Positions 34,038-45,165 of a stretch of DNA of 64,000 nt are shown here, piece after piece; positions within the stretch are counted from its first letter, which is position 1, and each line of letters begins with the position of its first letter. Below the pieces are notes generated by a model that ran no database searches, was not told where the DNA came from, and saw nothing but the letters and a program-made list of their open reading frames with translations. The stretch covers positions 6,487,485-6,551,484 of the forward strand of contig SDUX01000002.1 of NCBI GenBank assembly GCA_008729055.1, written 5' to 3'. Position numbers and translations under genes: made by a program. The DNA is from Pyropia haitanensis (lineage: Eukaryota; Rhodophyta; Bangiophyceae; Bangiales; Bangiaceae).

Positions 34038-35089
34038 ATGAGCAAAGAAGCACAATCCCCCGCATCACCAGCGGCTGGGCAGCCATCACGTCAGGCGCCC
34101 ATCCTGTCCCCCTCCAATGAACCGCCCCCCCCCCATGGCATCCCCCCCTCGCATCTGCCCTCCCCCACCTTCCGCACGCGCCAGCGGGACGACCTCGGCC
34201 CCTTCAACCTTCGCGGCGCGGGCTTCGACCCAGCCGGGTATGCCGCTCATACCGCTGCCGCTGCCGCTGCCGCTGCCGCAGCCGGTGTCGCAGCCACCAC
34301 CACTGTCACTGCCGCCGCCGCTACAGATGGGGACCACCACCGCCGCCTCGTGGACGTACTGGCCCACAACCCAGAGGTCAGCCAGAGGGAGGCGCCGGCG
34401 GCGGCACGTAGACGAAGATCTCGACAAGGGAAAGGGGGGAGGTGAGCATGCGAGCGGGGTACGCGCCGAGAGGGTTAAAGAAGGAAGCGTGATGAGTGAG
34501 GTGGAGGGGGTCGTGGGAGGGGGGGGAGGGGATGGGAAGGGGGGAGAGGGGAAGGGAGGAGAGGGCCCGAGGGGGCAGGGTGCGTAGGGGAGAAGGGACA
34601 AGGAAAGTGGACACGGGGAGACCCTCTCCACAAAGACGCGAAGCGGGCTCACGGCGGCAGCGGCAGCGGCAGTGACGGAAACAGCGGCAGCAGCGATGGC
34701 GATGGCGACGGCCGAGACACTGGCGGTGAACCGCGGCAAGAGAGTACTCCTCGCCCCTCCTGGCACCCCCCCTCCTCTCCCTTCTCCCCTGTTCCCTCCG
34801 TCCCCCCTCCCGCCACCCCTCCGTCTGACCTCAACCTGCCCCCAAGAGTGACTTCGCCGAGGGAGTGGCCCACGTCATGCACCGCCGCCTTCGAACCCGG
34901 CACACGCGTGCAGGCAGGGCGGACGATACCACACACAAGGCGATGGGAGGGGTCAAGCAAGAACCCAAGGGAAGGGGTGGGGGGACAGAGCCCGTGGCGA
35001 GCAGGCTCGGGAGAGGGAGTGGAGAGGCGCATGGGAGGGGATGGGAGGGCGCGGGGGATGATGGGACGGCCGGGCAGGGGCAGGATTGA
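34038..35089 (+). CDS. Candidate two-exon gene, product unknown
   Basis: Exon 1 would begin MSKEAQSPASPAAG (34038) and run into RDDLGPFNLRGAGFDPAGY, a poly-Ala stretch and HHRRLVDVLAHNPEV. A long pyrimidine tract (about 34755-34843) ends in CCCCCAAGAG, a convincing acceptor. Exon 2 reads SDFAEGVAHVMHRRL and continues open to a TGA at 35089. Two donors fit in phase: GTGAGC at about 34441 joined to an acceptor before 34849, or GTCAGC at 34377 joined to one before 34847. Codon use is less biased than in the neighbours. I recognise no domain. The two helices around LVDVLAHNPE and FAEGVAHVMHRR look like real protein, but this rests on reading the splice sites by eye. Confidence 0.35.
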
Positions 35090-35731
35090 GGGGGGTCTGC
35101 TTGCACTGGGACGCCACGCGGGGGGCACGGCCAGCGACCGTGCCTTCATGATTTTCAGAAGAGGTGTGCCAATTATTGCGCTCGACTCTGCATGCTTGCC
35201 ACCAACCGACGACTGCTTGGCGCACAAGCATGCGTCAAATGTATGACTTCTGAAACACTTTCGGCGGCAGCCGGCGCGGGGGGGTTTCCGCTCAACCGAC
35301 TGCCGTCGAGCAGAAAGAAATTTGCCACCGGAAGAGGCAACAATGTCTCAATACAACCCGTGTGAGGTCTTTTTCTGCCAAACACGTATTAATTTACCCC
35401 GCTGATTCTAAAGTGGGGTGCTGTGCGGGCGGGCGGCCGCGGCGCGACGCGCTGCCGCGGCGTGGCGCGCGCCGCCGCTACCGCCCGCGCAGTGGCGGCC
35501 GCCGCGGGTGGGTGGCCGCCGCGATTTCGCTTGCCGTCCGCCGCGGCGTGGCGGCGGCCGCTCCGCGTCGCGTCGGCGCCCCGTCAACCGCATCCACCCC
35601 GCGTCCCCCCCCCCCCCCCCCCCCCCAGACCGCGTCGCCTGGCCACCCCCCCCCCCCCCCTCCCCCTCCCCCCCCCAAGCCCAACCCCCCTCCCCTGCCA
35701 CGCCGCCATCCCCCCTCCCGCGGGGCCACCC
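35090..35731. other. Upstream of agmatine deiminase
   Basis: 35150-35410 is AT-richer with no recognised gene; 35410-35731 is GC-rich with two long C runs (35607-35625, 35647-35680). Confidence 0.45.
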
Positions 35732-36459
35732 ATGGCGCCCACCGCCGGCGTCGGCGTGGCCGCCAAGCCACCCCCGCCGCCGCCGCTGGCCGCCGCTACC
35801 GCCGCGCCGGCCGCCAGGGGCGGCCACGACGCCACCGTACGGCCGGCCGCCGCCGCCGCCGCCGCGCGCGCGGCGGTGGTCGGCGGCAGCCCCCCGCCGG
35901 CGGCGTCCCCCCCCGCTGCCCCTGCGGCGGCGGCGGCTGCGGCCGCGGCCGCGGCGGCTGCCGCGACGGCCGTTGCGGTCGGCGCGCCCCTCCGCGGTGC
36001 GGCCGCCACCACCACCACCACCACCACCACCACCACCACCACCACGCCCACCACCGGCGGCGCCACGCCCACCGGCACCAGCACGCCCACCGCCGCCGCC
36101 GCCGCCGCCACCGGTGGCGCCCCCCCCCCCCCCCGGCGGGCGCCCCCCTAACCGCCGCCGCGGATGCGGCCGCCCACGCCCTCACCTACATTGGCTGGCC
36201 GGTGCGGCCCGACGTGTGGCGCGACGGCGGCGCGCCCGCACAGGCGGCGGCCGCCGCGCTCGCCGCGGCGGTCGCGGCGGCCGAGCCCGCCGCGGTGCTG
36301 GCGCCAACCGCCACCGCGGCGGCCGAGGCGGCGGTGAGAGTCGCTGCTGCAGCGGGCGTGGCGGCCGCCGACGTGCCCGTCTTTGCGTCGGCCGCCGCGC
36401 TGCATGGTGGGGGGGTGGGCGAGGACGCGGACGTGGACGACAATGGCGACGGCGGCGGC

Positions 36460-36491
<32 letters not shown>

Positions 36492-37514
36492 CGGCGGCGG
36501 CGGCGGCGGCGACGGCGGCGGCGGCGGCAGCGGCGACGGCAGTGGCGGCAGCGGTGGCAGCGACGGGAGTGGGCGGCGGCGACGGCGGCGGCGGTTTCCC
36601 CGCCTGTCGGTGGCGGTCGTGCCGATGGACGACTGCTGGGTTCGGGACACGGGCCCCGTCTACCTGTCGGGCGGCCGCCGCGGCGTGCACTTTCGGTTCA
36701 ACGCGTGGGGCGGCGCCGCCGGCGGCGGCTGTTACCCCGACTACCGTGCCGACGTGGCGGTGGCGGCGACGCTGCTGGCCGCCGCGGGCGTGCCGCGCAC
36801 GCCCGCGGCGCTCATCCTCGAGGGCGGCGCCCTATCTGCCGACGGTGACGGCACCGCCCTCACCACCGCCGCGTGCGTGCTCGCGCCCAACCGGCGGCCG
36901 GGCGGGCCGGCCGCCCCACCCGTCACCGCCGCGGCCGTCGAGGCGACGCTCCGCGCGGTCGCGGGCGTGCAAAAGGTGCTGTGGCTGCCCGCCGGCCTCG
37001 CCGCCGACGCCGACACGGACGGCCACGTGGACAATGTGGCCGTCTTTGCCCGCCCCGGCCACGTCCTCCTCCACTGGCCCGCCGCCGCGACCGCGCCGGT
37101 CGACGCGGCGGCCGCCGCCGCGGCGGCGGCGGTGCTCGAAGCCGCCACCGACGCCGCCGGCCGGCGGCTGACCGTCCACCGCGTGCCCGCGCCCGCCCCC
37201 GCGGTGCGGACCGCGGCCGAGGCGGCGGGCGTCGCGGCGGGCGCGGCGGGCGTGACGCGCCGCGCGGCGGGCGACCGCCTCCCCGTCAGCTACGTCAACG
37301 CCGTCCGCGTGGCGGGCGGGGTGGTCGTGCCGTCCTTTGGGGAGGGGCCCGCCGTTGAGGCTGCCGTCGCGGCCGCCTACCGCGCCGCGTGCGGGTGGCC
37401 GCCGGGCGCGGGGGTGGTGACGTTTGTGGCGGCGCGGGAGATTGTGTTGGGGGGGGGGGGCTCCACTGCATCACCACCGCGCTGCCCGCGGGGGATGCGT
37501 TGGGGGACGTGTAG
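35732..37514 (+). CDS. Agmatine deiminase family (peptidyl-arginine deiminase fold), frame broken at two homopolymers
   Basis: Hydrolyses agmatine to N-carbamoylputrescine and ammonia in the arginine route to putrescine. Family blocks visible: IGWPVRPDVWRDGG, VPMDDCWVRDTGPVY, FRFNAWGG, LILEGGALSADGDGTALTT, TDGHVDNVAVF (catalytic His and Asp), DRLPVSYVNAVRV and FVAAREIVLGGG. The catalytic Cys (LHCITTALPAG) lies just past the 12-base G run 37449-37460 in another frame; one more G restores it and the protein ends at the TAG 37512-37514. The N-terminal part from MAPTAGVGVAA (35732), Ala-rich with an ACC-repeat poly-Thr tract near 36009-36045, joins the enzyme frame if the C run 36120-36134 is one base longer. 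A Gly/Asp repeat insert (about 36420-36570) splits the first third. The N-terminal extension could be an organelle-targeting or disordered leader. It may share the polyamine pathway with the acetyltransferase at 9103. Confidence 0.87.
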
Positions 37515-38795
37515 GGAGGAGGGGGGGGGGGCGGTCGTACGCGGCCACGGCGGGGGGTACTGACGGAATGGGGCAAAGGGGAGGGAGGGCGAGCTGGCGC
37601 CAGGAGCAGGGTACGCGGTGGAGGAAGTGGCACGCGCCCACGGTGGGGGTTTGGGGAAGGGGGGGGGGGGGGCGGGGGGGGGGGAATGCCCTCGGTGGAC
37701 GCGGCACGTCACCAAGAGTGGCGCCGCGCATGTCAAGGAACGAGCAACACAAAAGAGAAGCAACCAACCCTCACAATAGAAGCAACGCAAAGAAAAGAGA
37801 AAAAAAAAAAATGTACACGCTGGTAGAGGCTGTGAAAGGAGACCAACTGGCGACAAGCCACAAAAAACGCAACAGCTATCCACGCTATGACGCACGCCAC
37901 CACCCCGCTCCCTTCCTCCAACCACATCCACAGCGGGAGCGCCGGCAGCGCAGCATACGGCCAGAGGGAGCAGGGCGGCGACGAGCGCGACCAGCTACCG
38001 TGCGTCAGGGCGGCACAGGGACGGCAAGGCAGGCACGCCGTGCGGGCAGTCATTGACGCACAAAACGGGCCGAGGGCGTGACGGGCAAAGGGCGAGGAAC
38101 CGTCCAAAGTGCCCGTGCAGCGGCGGCGGCGGCACCTCAAACGCCAGCCGCTGCCAACCACACCCGCCCCGCTTCGTCGAGCAGCGCGCGGCTGTCGCGG
38201 CTAACGACAGCGCCGCGGCGACCCAGAGCACGGAACGACCCGCCCCCGCGCGCGCGTGGCCACGACGGACGCCGCCGCTGCCGCCGTGATGGGCACAGCT
38301 GATCTGACACGCCGCGCACCCCATGCCCGCCGCCGGCGGGGCGTGCGGCGAGCCGGGACGACGACCGCCCACCACGCTGCTCCGCGATGCGTGCGCGTCC
38401 GTGCCCATTCGCACACAAAGGCAGCCCCAAACTGCGGCGGGACAGCAGCACCGCCGCCGCTGCCGCCGCAACCGCCGCCACCACCGCCCAAGCCCAGGTC
38501 GCGTAGACGCCCCCATCCCCCACTGATTCGCCCCCTGCCATCCCGCCGTCACCCCCCACCAAACAAGCCGCCCAGTGGACCCCGTGCACAATTGCCAGTC
38601 CCACCGCCACAGGTCCCCGACATGGGGCGCCGCCCACATCGCCGCTCCGTCCCCCAGTCCCACCGTCCTCCTACGACCTCGCCCCCCCTCGCCCCCCTCT
38701 CTCCCGCACCTCCACCACCTCACCACCCCACCCGACCACCCCGCCCCACCATCATGACCCAGCGGCGTTCCCCCCCCCCCAACTCCGTTCCTGCC
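37515..38795. other. Convergent intergenic region between agmatine deiminase and R-SNARE
   Basis: G-rich at 37515-37690 and A-rich at 37730-37880 (A run 37799-37811). Open frames in 38000-38730 show no domain. Nothing recognised. Confidence 0.45.
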
Positions 38796-39476
38796 TCAAA
38801 GCACAATCGGCAAAATGATCACGAGGAGCAGGATCACCACTAAAACGGCAATGATGATCATCAGCCGCGTGTTTTGCCACCACAACTGCTTCTGCACCGC
38901 CCCCGCAGACCGTTGAAAGGTGGCCGCCTCGGTGCGCATCGCGTCGCTCTTATCGAGCAGCGTCTCGAGGTTGTCCTGGTTCCGCAGCACGCTCTGAATG
39001 TTGGCCGCCATCACGCCCTGCACCTCCTCCACCTGCAGGTTGACCGCCGCGACGCGGTCGCCGCCGGCCGCCTCGTCGTATCGGTCGACGAGGCCCTTGA
39101 GGAGCGTCCGCGCGGGGCGGGACAGCCCGCCCGACCGCGCCGTCGCAACCTCATCCGCAAAGGTCGCCTCAAACTCGCGGCGCACCTCGGCGAGCAGCTT
39201 GAACGCCGACCGCTGCGGGTACTCGCGGGCGGCCACGACCAGGTACAAGCAGCCGGGGTCGGCGTCGTAGTGGATGGCGCCCACATCGTGGTCGGTGATG
39301 GTCAGGCGGGCGTGCTCGCCGACGCGGCCCGACCGCAGCACTTTGTCGAGCTTGTCGGCAAAGAGCGACGCGGGCAGCGCCCGCGTGTCCACCGCCGCAT
39401 ACTCGGCAATCGGCGACCGGTCGGCCAGGCGGGCAACGGCAATGTAGCGCACATGGGCGCCAGCCTCGCCTTCCAT
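38796..39476 (-). CDS. Longin-domain R-SNARE-type protein with non-canonical zero layer
   Basis: 226 aa, single exon, start MEGEAGAHVRYIAVARL. The N-terminal 120 residues fit a longin domain (YIAVARLADRSPIAEY, ARLTITDHDVGAIHYD, CLYLVVAAREYPQR, AFKLLAEVRREF). A synaptobrevin-type SNARE helix follows (VNLQVEEVQGVMAANIQSVL, NLETLLDKSDAM, TFQRSAGAVQKQLWW) and a C-terminal membrane anchor of about 22 residues (LMIIIAVLVVILLLVIILP). It would act in vesicle fusion in the endolysosomal or secretory system, VAMP7-like by layout. Aligning NIQSVLRNQDNLETLLDK with the family pattern NIxxVLxRGExLxLLxDK places Asn at the zero-layer position that is normally Arg, with Arg one residue earlier. This is unusual and could be an alignment slip of one. 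Confidence 0.88.
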   Translation of the reverse strand: MEGEAGAHVRYIAVARLADRSPIAEYAAVDTRALPASLFADKLDKVLRSGRVGEHARLTITDHDVGAIHYDADPGCLYLVVAAREYPQRSAFKLLAEVRREFEATFADEVATARSGGLSRPARTLLKGLVDRYDEAAGGDRVAAVNLQVEEVQGVMAANIQSVLRNQDNLETLLDKSDAMRTEAATFQRSAGAVQKQLWWQNTRLMIIIAVLVVILLLVIILPIVL

Positions 39477-41926
39477 GGCGACGGGGGGGGGTAGGGGGGG
39501 GGGAGAAAGGGAGGGGGAGGGGGAAGGCGTTCAGGTCGAATGCCGGTGGTGGGTAAGGGGGGGGGGGGGGGGGGGGGGGGAGCCGCGGTGGCTAGCAAAG
39601 TGGGATAGGGGGGGGGGGAGGGGGGGGACAGAGAAGGCTTCAATAGGGGCGCTCCGTGGATGGCAGCAGCAGCAGCACACCGCCGTTCACGGCGCCGCCA
39701 CCGTCCGCGGTGAGCCCCGCCGGGAAGAAGAAAAAAAATGGGGTGCTGGCACCGCACACGTGTACACCAGGGACGATGGCAGCGACGGCAGGCGGGACAC
39801 GCCGGTCTGGTCCGACGCGCCCCGTGCGACCACAGCCTCGGCGCCTGCAGACACCAACCCCGCCGCACCCCCCCCCCCCCCCCGCCACCGCCGCCGCTGC
39901 CGTGCGTGCCGCCGCCGTGTGCGCGCGGGGCGCGTGTCCCGCCGGGACGCACACGCGGCAACGCTCGCGGGGGGGGGGGGGGGGGGGGGGGCAAGCAGCA
40001 GGGGAACGCGCGGGCAGGGGGTAGCCGGTGAGGGGGGGGGGGGGGCACATCCACACCCTTTCTCGGCGCGGCCGCCACCCAGAGCAACAAAAAACCCAGC
40101 GTGGGTTGTGTGCTTGATGTGCCAGCCGCGCGTGCACGGCCCCGCTGCGGCGCCGGCGGGGGCGGGTCTTCCCCTCGCACACTCGCGGGGGGCCCGCGGC
40201 GCGGCGCCCAGCACGCGTGCGGGGGGGGGGGGGCGGGGGCGCAGAGGCCGAGAGCCAGCGCAAAACGTGGCGTGGGGTGCACTGCAGTGGTGGCCGGGGC
40301 GGGTTGGCAGCGGGCGGCGGACCCCAGCCCTGCCGCCTCGCTGGCAGGGCCGCCGAGCCAACCAGCCCGCGTCTGGGGAATGCAAGCGGCCAAGCATTGA
40401 CAGGGGGCGGTTGGAGCGGTGCCCCCCTCACGCTCGTGGACGGGGTCTTTGGAGGGGGGGGCGCACCCATGCGAAAGGGGGCACCCCATGGCGGCGGCGC
40501 CGTCGGCGGGGAAACGCGCGGCGCAGCCAAAGGGGCCACCGTCAGCGCGGTGGGGGGTGGCGACGGGGGACTCTGCGCCCCCTACTCTGCACCGGCGCGG
40601 TGCTGTACATGCCTGGTTGGCACGCCGGCGCAATTTCGGTCGCTGTCAAGCGATACAATGTAGACGAATGGTTCGTTCGGCACTTTCATTTCTATAGTGC
40701 GTGAATTCTCTTATCGAGTTTGTCAGTGCATAGTAAAGTGAGCAGACTGGCAAATTCCAGGTGCACATTGGAGCGTGTGCTGTGCAACCAACGTTTCCTC
40801 CGCCATCACCTATGTCCGTCTCGTGCCTCACATGCCGTCAAGAAGCGCTCGAATCAGTTGTGATGTACTGCATGGGGAATCCCCACAGCTATGTGCTGTG
40901 TGACGACTACAGCGACGGGCGTTCGTTCACACTTTGTGCCCGTCATCAATGCGTCCAAGTGCACGTGCCTTGGGTTTGATGCGCCTTCTGTCGCAGGCTC
41001 ATCCACTGTTCAAGACAAGACCAATAAACTTTAGGGTGCATGAGCAGACGCCTGTCGGGACCGGAGGAGCGGAAGGTGACTTGTCACTGGTGTTGCTTTG
41101 TACCGCGTCTTGGGTAGGACCATGGGGAATGTCGTCCGGCCGAATGAGTGACATTTCGAACGGAGCAGCACGTTCTCAGCCACAGTCTGGAGGTGGGGGC
41201 GTCGGGTCACAAGCATGGCACAAGCTTGCGTTCTCGTCGTCCGCTACAGCACCTGAAGTGTAGGTACTTCAGTTTTCACCGTATGTTGATGAGGACACTT
41301 CTAGTGAGCGTACCGTGTGTGTCACAGCAATAATTCGACCAGGACAATATCTATGACCCATTCTATCCATGACAAGAGCGTAAAGTTCACAGTCGCCTAG
41401 GCCAACCCCCGACAGCGCCCCCGGAGTGCGCGGAGACAAACTGGCCGATCGCCACTGCGCGCTGGGCACGGACAAAACAAACGCACGGCGCGGGCGCCGC
41501 CGTTGGCGGTGGTGGTCGGGGTCGCGGGGCGCTCCCAAGCTCCCACCCCCCCCGGGCCACACAGCCGGTCTGCGCGGTTGGCGGGCGTGCATTCACAGTG
41601 CAGCACGCAGGCCCCTCCCCTTACATTGCTGGGCGTCGGGATTGGAAGGTAGCCCCCCCGTAAACGTCCGGTCTTGGGACCCACACCCCTGCGCTGACGG
41701 ACAGCAGCACGGCGGGCGGGCTTACGCTCGCTGACAACAAAGACAGGCTTACAGCTCAACACGCATCCGATCCGGAGAAGGTCATCCACGTCACCCCGCC
41801 CACTGGGCCTGGTGTGGGCGTTCCCTCCCCCCTACTTCACCACCTTCCGCCTCCCTACGAGTGCAGCCGTTCCCACCTAAACAGCTGCACCCACCGCGCC
41901 AGGCCACGTGGGTGCGCCACCCCCCC
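39477..41926. other. Intergenic, R-SNARE upstream to subtilase 1 downstream
   Basis: G runs near 39560-39580 and 39970-39990. 40610-41400 is an AT-richer island with short mixed-composition open frames and no recognised family, possibly decayed inserted DNA. 41400-41926 is GC-rich, nothing seen. Confidence 0.45.
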
Positions 41927-43189
41927 TCAGGCACACGACGGGTTTGCCCACGCCAGTGGGTACCCGCCCACGGTCGGCGCGCCGCGACGCATCCGCTGGA
42001 GCACCGCCCCGCCGGCAAGCCCCCCCCCCGCCGGGTCCTCGGCCAAGATGAGCGCGGCGAGGCCCGCCGCATGCGGTGCTGCCATCGACGTGCCGCTTTT
42101 GAGGCTCAGCCCGTCCTGGCTCGCCGCGTCCACCGACAGGATGTTCACGCCCGGCGCGGTCACGTCGACGCAGGCGCCGCGTGCGGAGAACCGCGCGAGG
42201 CGGTCTTCGCGCGTCGACGCCGCGACGGTGATGGCGTCGGCCGCACTGGCGGGGTGCATCCGGCACGCGCTGATGGGCGTGTTACCGGCGGAGACGACCA
42301 CCACCACGCCCGCCGCGGCCGCCCGGGCGGCCGCCTCACTCGACGGCCGTGCGCCCGCAGACGACGAGCCGAGGGACAGGTTGATCACCACCTTGGCGTG
42401 GGCGTCGGCCACCTTGATTGCCCCAACGTACTCCAGCGCGGAGATGACGTCGACCATCCTGCCGCGGCCGTTTGCATCGAGCACGCGGACGCCCACGAGC
42501 GTGGCGGCGGGGGCCACGCCCGTCGTCGCCCCTGCAATGATGCCGGCCACGTGGCTGCCGTGGCCCGTCCCGTCGGCGGGGGTACCAAACGGCGCGCCGG
42601 GCGCGACCACTCCCGACGCGCGGCCGCCAAACTGGGCGTGCCCCGCCGCGATACCCGAGTCGGCCACATAGACCGTCACGCCCGCACCGCGGGACGGGTA
42701 GCACGGCGTGGCGGTCGACCCGTCGAGCGGCAGCGACGCCTGGTTGATCCGGTCCAGACCCCACGACACCGTCCCGTTGGCGGCGGCCGGCGCGGCGACC
42801 GCGGCGTCTGCCGGCGCGGCGGCGGTTACGACCGCGTCGGGGACGGCAGACGCCACGCCCGGCAGGCGGGACAGGTCCACCCTGCCCCGACCACCGCCGC
42901 CGCGGCCGCTGCGGGATGTGCACCGCGCCGACGCCATGCGGAGCGTGGGGAAAAGGCGTACCGCGTCGCAGCCTGCCGCCGCCACGCGCGCCACGGTGTC
43001 GGCCTGGCACACGTCGTCGCAATCGTCCTTGAGCGTCAGCACCTGCACGCCACCGGCGGCGTCCGTGAGATCCGTGGGGGTGGCGCTGCCAGCGGCGGCG
43101 GCACCCCCGGTAGGGACAGCCGCGGGGGTGCCCGCCAGGAGGGCGGCAGCAATGACGACGGCGCCAATCACACGCGCGGCACGCGCCAT
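41927..43189 (-). CDS. Secreted subtilisin-like serine protease (S8A, proteinase K-like)
   Basis: 420 aa, single exon. The signal peptide MARAARVIGAVVIAAALLAG leads into an I9-type propeptide (VQVLTLKDDCDDVC to DLSRLPGVASAVPD). The peptidase domain has all three catalytic blocks: Asp in VYVADSGIAAGH, His in GHGSHVAGIIAG, Ser in GTSMAAPHAAGLAAL, plus the oxyanion Asn in VVVVSAGN. It ends ALAWANPSCA-like (PLAWANPSCA). An endopeptidase, probably exported and self-activated by propeptide cleavage. The paralogue at 46167-48166 lies upstream in the same orientation and shares flanking sequence, so the pair arose by tandem duplication. No frame break. Confidence 0.93.
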   Translation of the reverse strand: MARAARVIGAVVIAAALLAGTPAAVPTGGAAAAGSATPTDLTDAAGGVQVLTLKDDCDDVCQADTVARVAAAGCDAVRLFPTLRMASARCTSRSGRGGGGRGRVDLSRLPGVASAVPDAVVTAAAPADAAVAAPAAANGTVSWGLDRINQASLPLDGSTATPCYPSRGAGVTVYVADSGIAAGHAQFGGRASGVVAPGAPFGTPADGTGHGSHVAGIIAGATTGVAPAATLVGVRVLDANGRGRMVDVISALEYVGAIKVADAHAKVVINLSLGSSSAGARPSSEAAARAAAAGVVVVVSAGNTPISACRMHPASAADAITVAASTREDRLARFSARGACVDVTAPGVNILSVDAASQDGLSLKSGTSMAAPHAAGLAALILAEDPAGGGLAGGAVLQRMRRGAPTVGGYPLAWANPSCA

Positions 43190-44718
43190 GGTGACGGAGG
43201 GAGGTGAACACGGCGGGGGTGGGGGCGCACGTCCAAGTTGGTGGCGACGACTGAGCGAGGCGGAGGAGGAACGGCGGGCTTGCTTTGGTGGGTGGGTGCG
43301 GGCGGATGGTGGCCGATGGGAAGTCCGGACGCCTCTCCTCTGGCGTCGAGCTGTTATGCGTGCCGGGTGCCACTATGCAACACGGAGGCTGCGCATCGCC
43401 GTCCGGCCGGGGGCGATTGGGTGGCCGAGTGGACCCCTCGGGCCGTGGCGACACGGCTGGGAGGAGGGCAGCTCCCTCTCCGTTACCCGCGGTGAAATCG
43501 GGGCTTCAATGGGGGCGACACCACTGCGCCGTTGGCGGGGGAGAGAGATCCCGACCGAGGTGGTGCTTGAACCCGTCATGCACCTACGTAGGGGGTGCGA
43601 CGGCGAGCGCGCGCTGCAAAGGATGGGGGAACGACGCTCCGCACCGGGTGTGTCCGTGACGCTGTACGTTGCGGGCTCGGGGCCTTGCTCAGCACACTGG
43701 CCCGCCAGCGGGGGGGAGCCCTATCTAGCACCGGTGGGACCCCGCGTACTCCCTTCCCGCCTCGTCGCCGTCGAGGTCCGCGCGCTACCTCGCCGCACAC
43801 CACAAGAAGAATGGTTCCGCGACGTCGACAGGTCACCGCGGCCAGCTGGGCGGGCCCCGCCCCAGCGGCAGCTGGATCACGGTCGGTTCGAGAAGCGCTG
43901 ACCCCCATTCACGTGGCGGCGCGTTGAGCGCGGCGGGCCCATCAACGGCAGACTCCTTCCCAACATGACACCTTGCAATGGATCGTCACCGAATCAACGT
44001 CAATCGTGACCTCAGTCCAAGTGACCGTGATTCATGGTGTCAGGCCGGTGGTCCCCGAGAGCGACAATCGTCCCCTCCACCAGTATTCGTTGGACTGGTG
44101 ACAATCCCCAACATCGAAATGACACGCCTCTGCTCTTTTCAAAAATTGTATTCTCGCCCCCGGTGTGGCAAAAGTCGTATTCTCACCCCCCCCCCCTCGG
44201 TGCAGCGCGCGGTGATCCCTTCCATACGTCAACGAGGAGCACGGATACGTCGCCCTGGCGGGTAGATGAGGCTGGGGGGGTGATGTAGGATGGTGGCGGT
44301 GGTGCAAGGCAAGGAGGTGAGGGGTGTGGGGGGGGCGGTAGCGCTGGCAGTCACAATTGAGGAGGAGAGGAAGAGGAGCCTGCGGAGCCGCAAACGCGTG
44401 TAGGTACGGCAGAGAGGGGGGGGGGGAAGAACGGTGCCGCTGGCGCCGCCCGGGTCCCCCAGCTGGGCGATCGCGCCATGGCCGGGGCTACCCGTACCGT
44501 CGGAGCCCTTGTGCTCTAAATTCAGGCTGGCTGGTGGTGGCGGGTGCGGGCGGGAGAGTCGTCAAGCGGGGCGTGAGTGGCCGCGGCAGTGGCGACAAAG
44601 AGGTACCAGACGGAGATCATACCGCGCATGCAACGACGGAAAGTGTCTCCCCCCTCTCCCGCGAGCGCCCCTTTCCCGCAGGTCCAACGCGGCGGCAACG
44701 CCGCGCTCCGCCACCGCC
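43190..44718. other. Subtilase 1 promoter region and Hint-fragment 3' flank
   Basis: 43190-43450 resembles the region upstream of subtilase 2. 43950-44200 is AT-richer with a near repeat of GTATTCTC at 44150 and 44179. No further gene recognised. Confidence 0.45.
43348..43360 (-). promoter_or_regulatory. Possible TATA-like core promoter of subtilase 1
   Basis: Coding strand CGCATAACAGCTC, about 165 bases before the start codon. The same block occurs at the same distance before subtilase 2 as CGCATAAAAGAG. Between block and ATG both genes keep CACCCACCCACCAA-type sequence. Conservation suggests a promoter element; no transcript evidence. Confidence 0.4.
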
Positions 44719-45165
44719 TCAGTACGCGGCCGCCCCCTTTGGTAGCATCCCCTGCAGCAGGCGGGGAACCCCCCCCGAGGCCCCCCCCGCGAGCACCCCA
44801 CCCAGCACATCCACCCCCGACACCGCAAACGCCGCGCGCACCGCGTGCGCCAGGCCGGGCGCGACGGCGGTCGTGTAGGTGGACGCGCGGACGCCGTTGA
44901 CGACGATATGCCCCGAGCGGGTGTGCGGCGCGTAGAGGCCCTCGGCGGCGGCGCGGGCCTCGACGCGCGTGACCGCCTCGAGGCGGGACGCCCAGCCGTC
45001 GCGGAGCACCACCTCGAGGCGGTCGCCCACCGCAACGGCCGCCGCGGCCACCAGCCGGCCGTCGACGTACACGTAGTGGCCGGGCGTGGCGTCGATCGCC
45101 GCCGACGCCGTCACCAGCCGCACGTACGTGGCCACCGCGGCGGGCGCGCGGTGGGACCACCTCAT
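44719..45165 (-). CDS. Hog/Hint-type self-splicing domain, 5'-truncated
   Basis: 148 aa from MRWSHRAPAAV. The sequence has block-B TPGHYVYVDGRLVAA, then VGDRLEV, VTRVEA and EGLYAPHTRSGHIVVNGVRA, with STYTTAVAPGLAHA, matching the second two-thirds of Hint domains of hedgehog-type proteins, which cleave themselves by thioester chemistry. The N-terminal block with the nucleophilic Cys (normally some 50 residues earlier) is absent, and the upstream frame (45833-45162, Pro/Ala/Ser-rich, ending just as this one begins) does not supply it. So this is either a fragment after rearrangement or the last exon of a gene whose earlier exons I cannot see. Located between two subtilase copies. Confidence 0.72.
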   Translation of the reverse strand: MRWSHRAPAAVATYVRLVTASAAIDATPGHYVYVDGRLVAAAAVAVGDRLEVVLRDGWASRLEAVTRVEARAAAEGLYAPHTRSGHIVVNGVRASTYTTAVAPGLAHAVRAAFAVSGVDVLGGVLAGGASGGVPRLLQGMLPKGAAAY

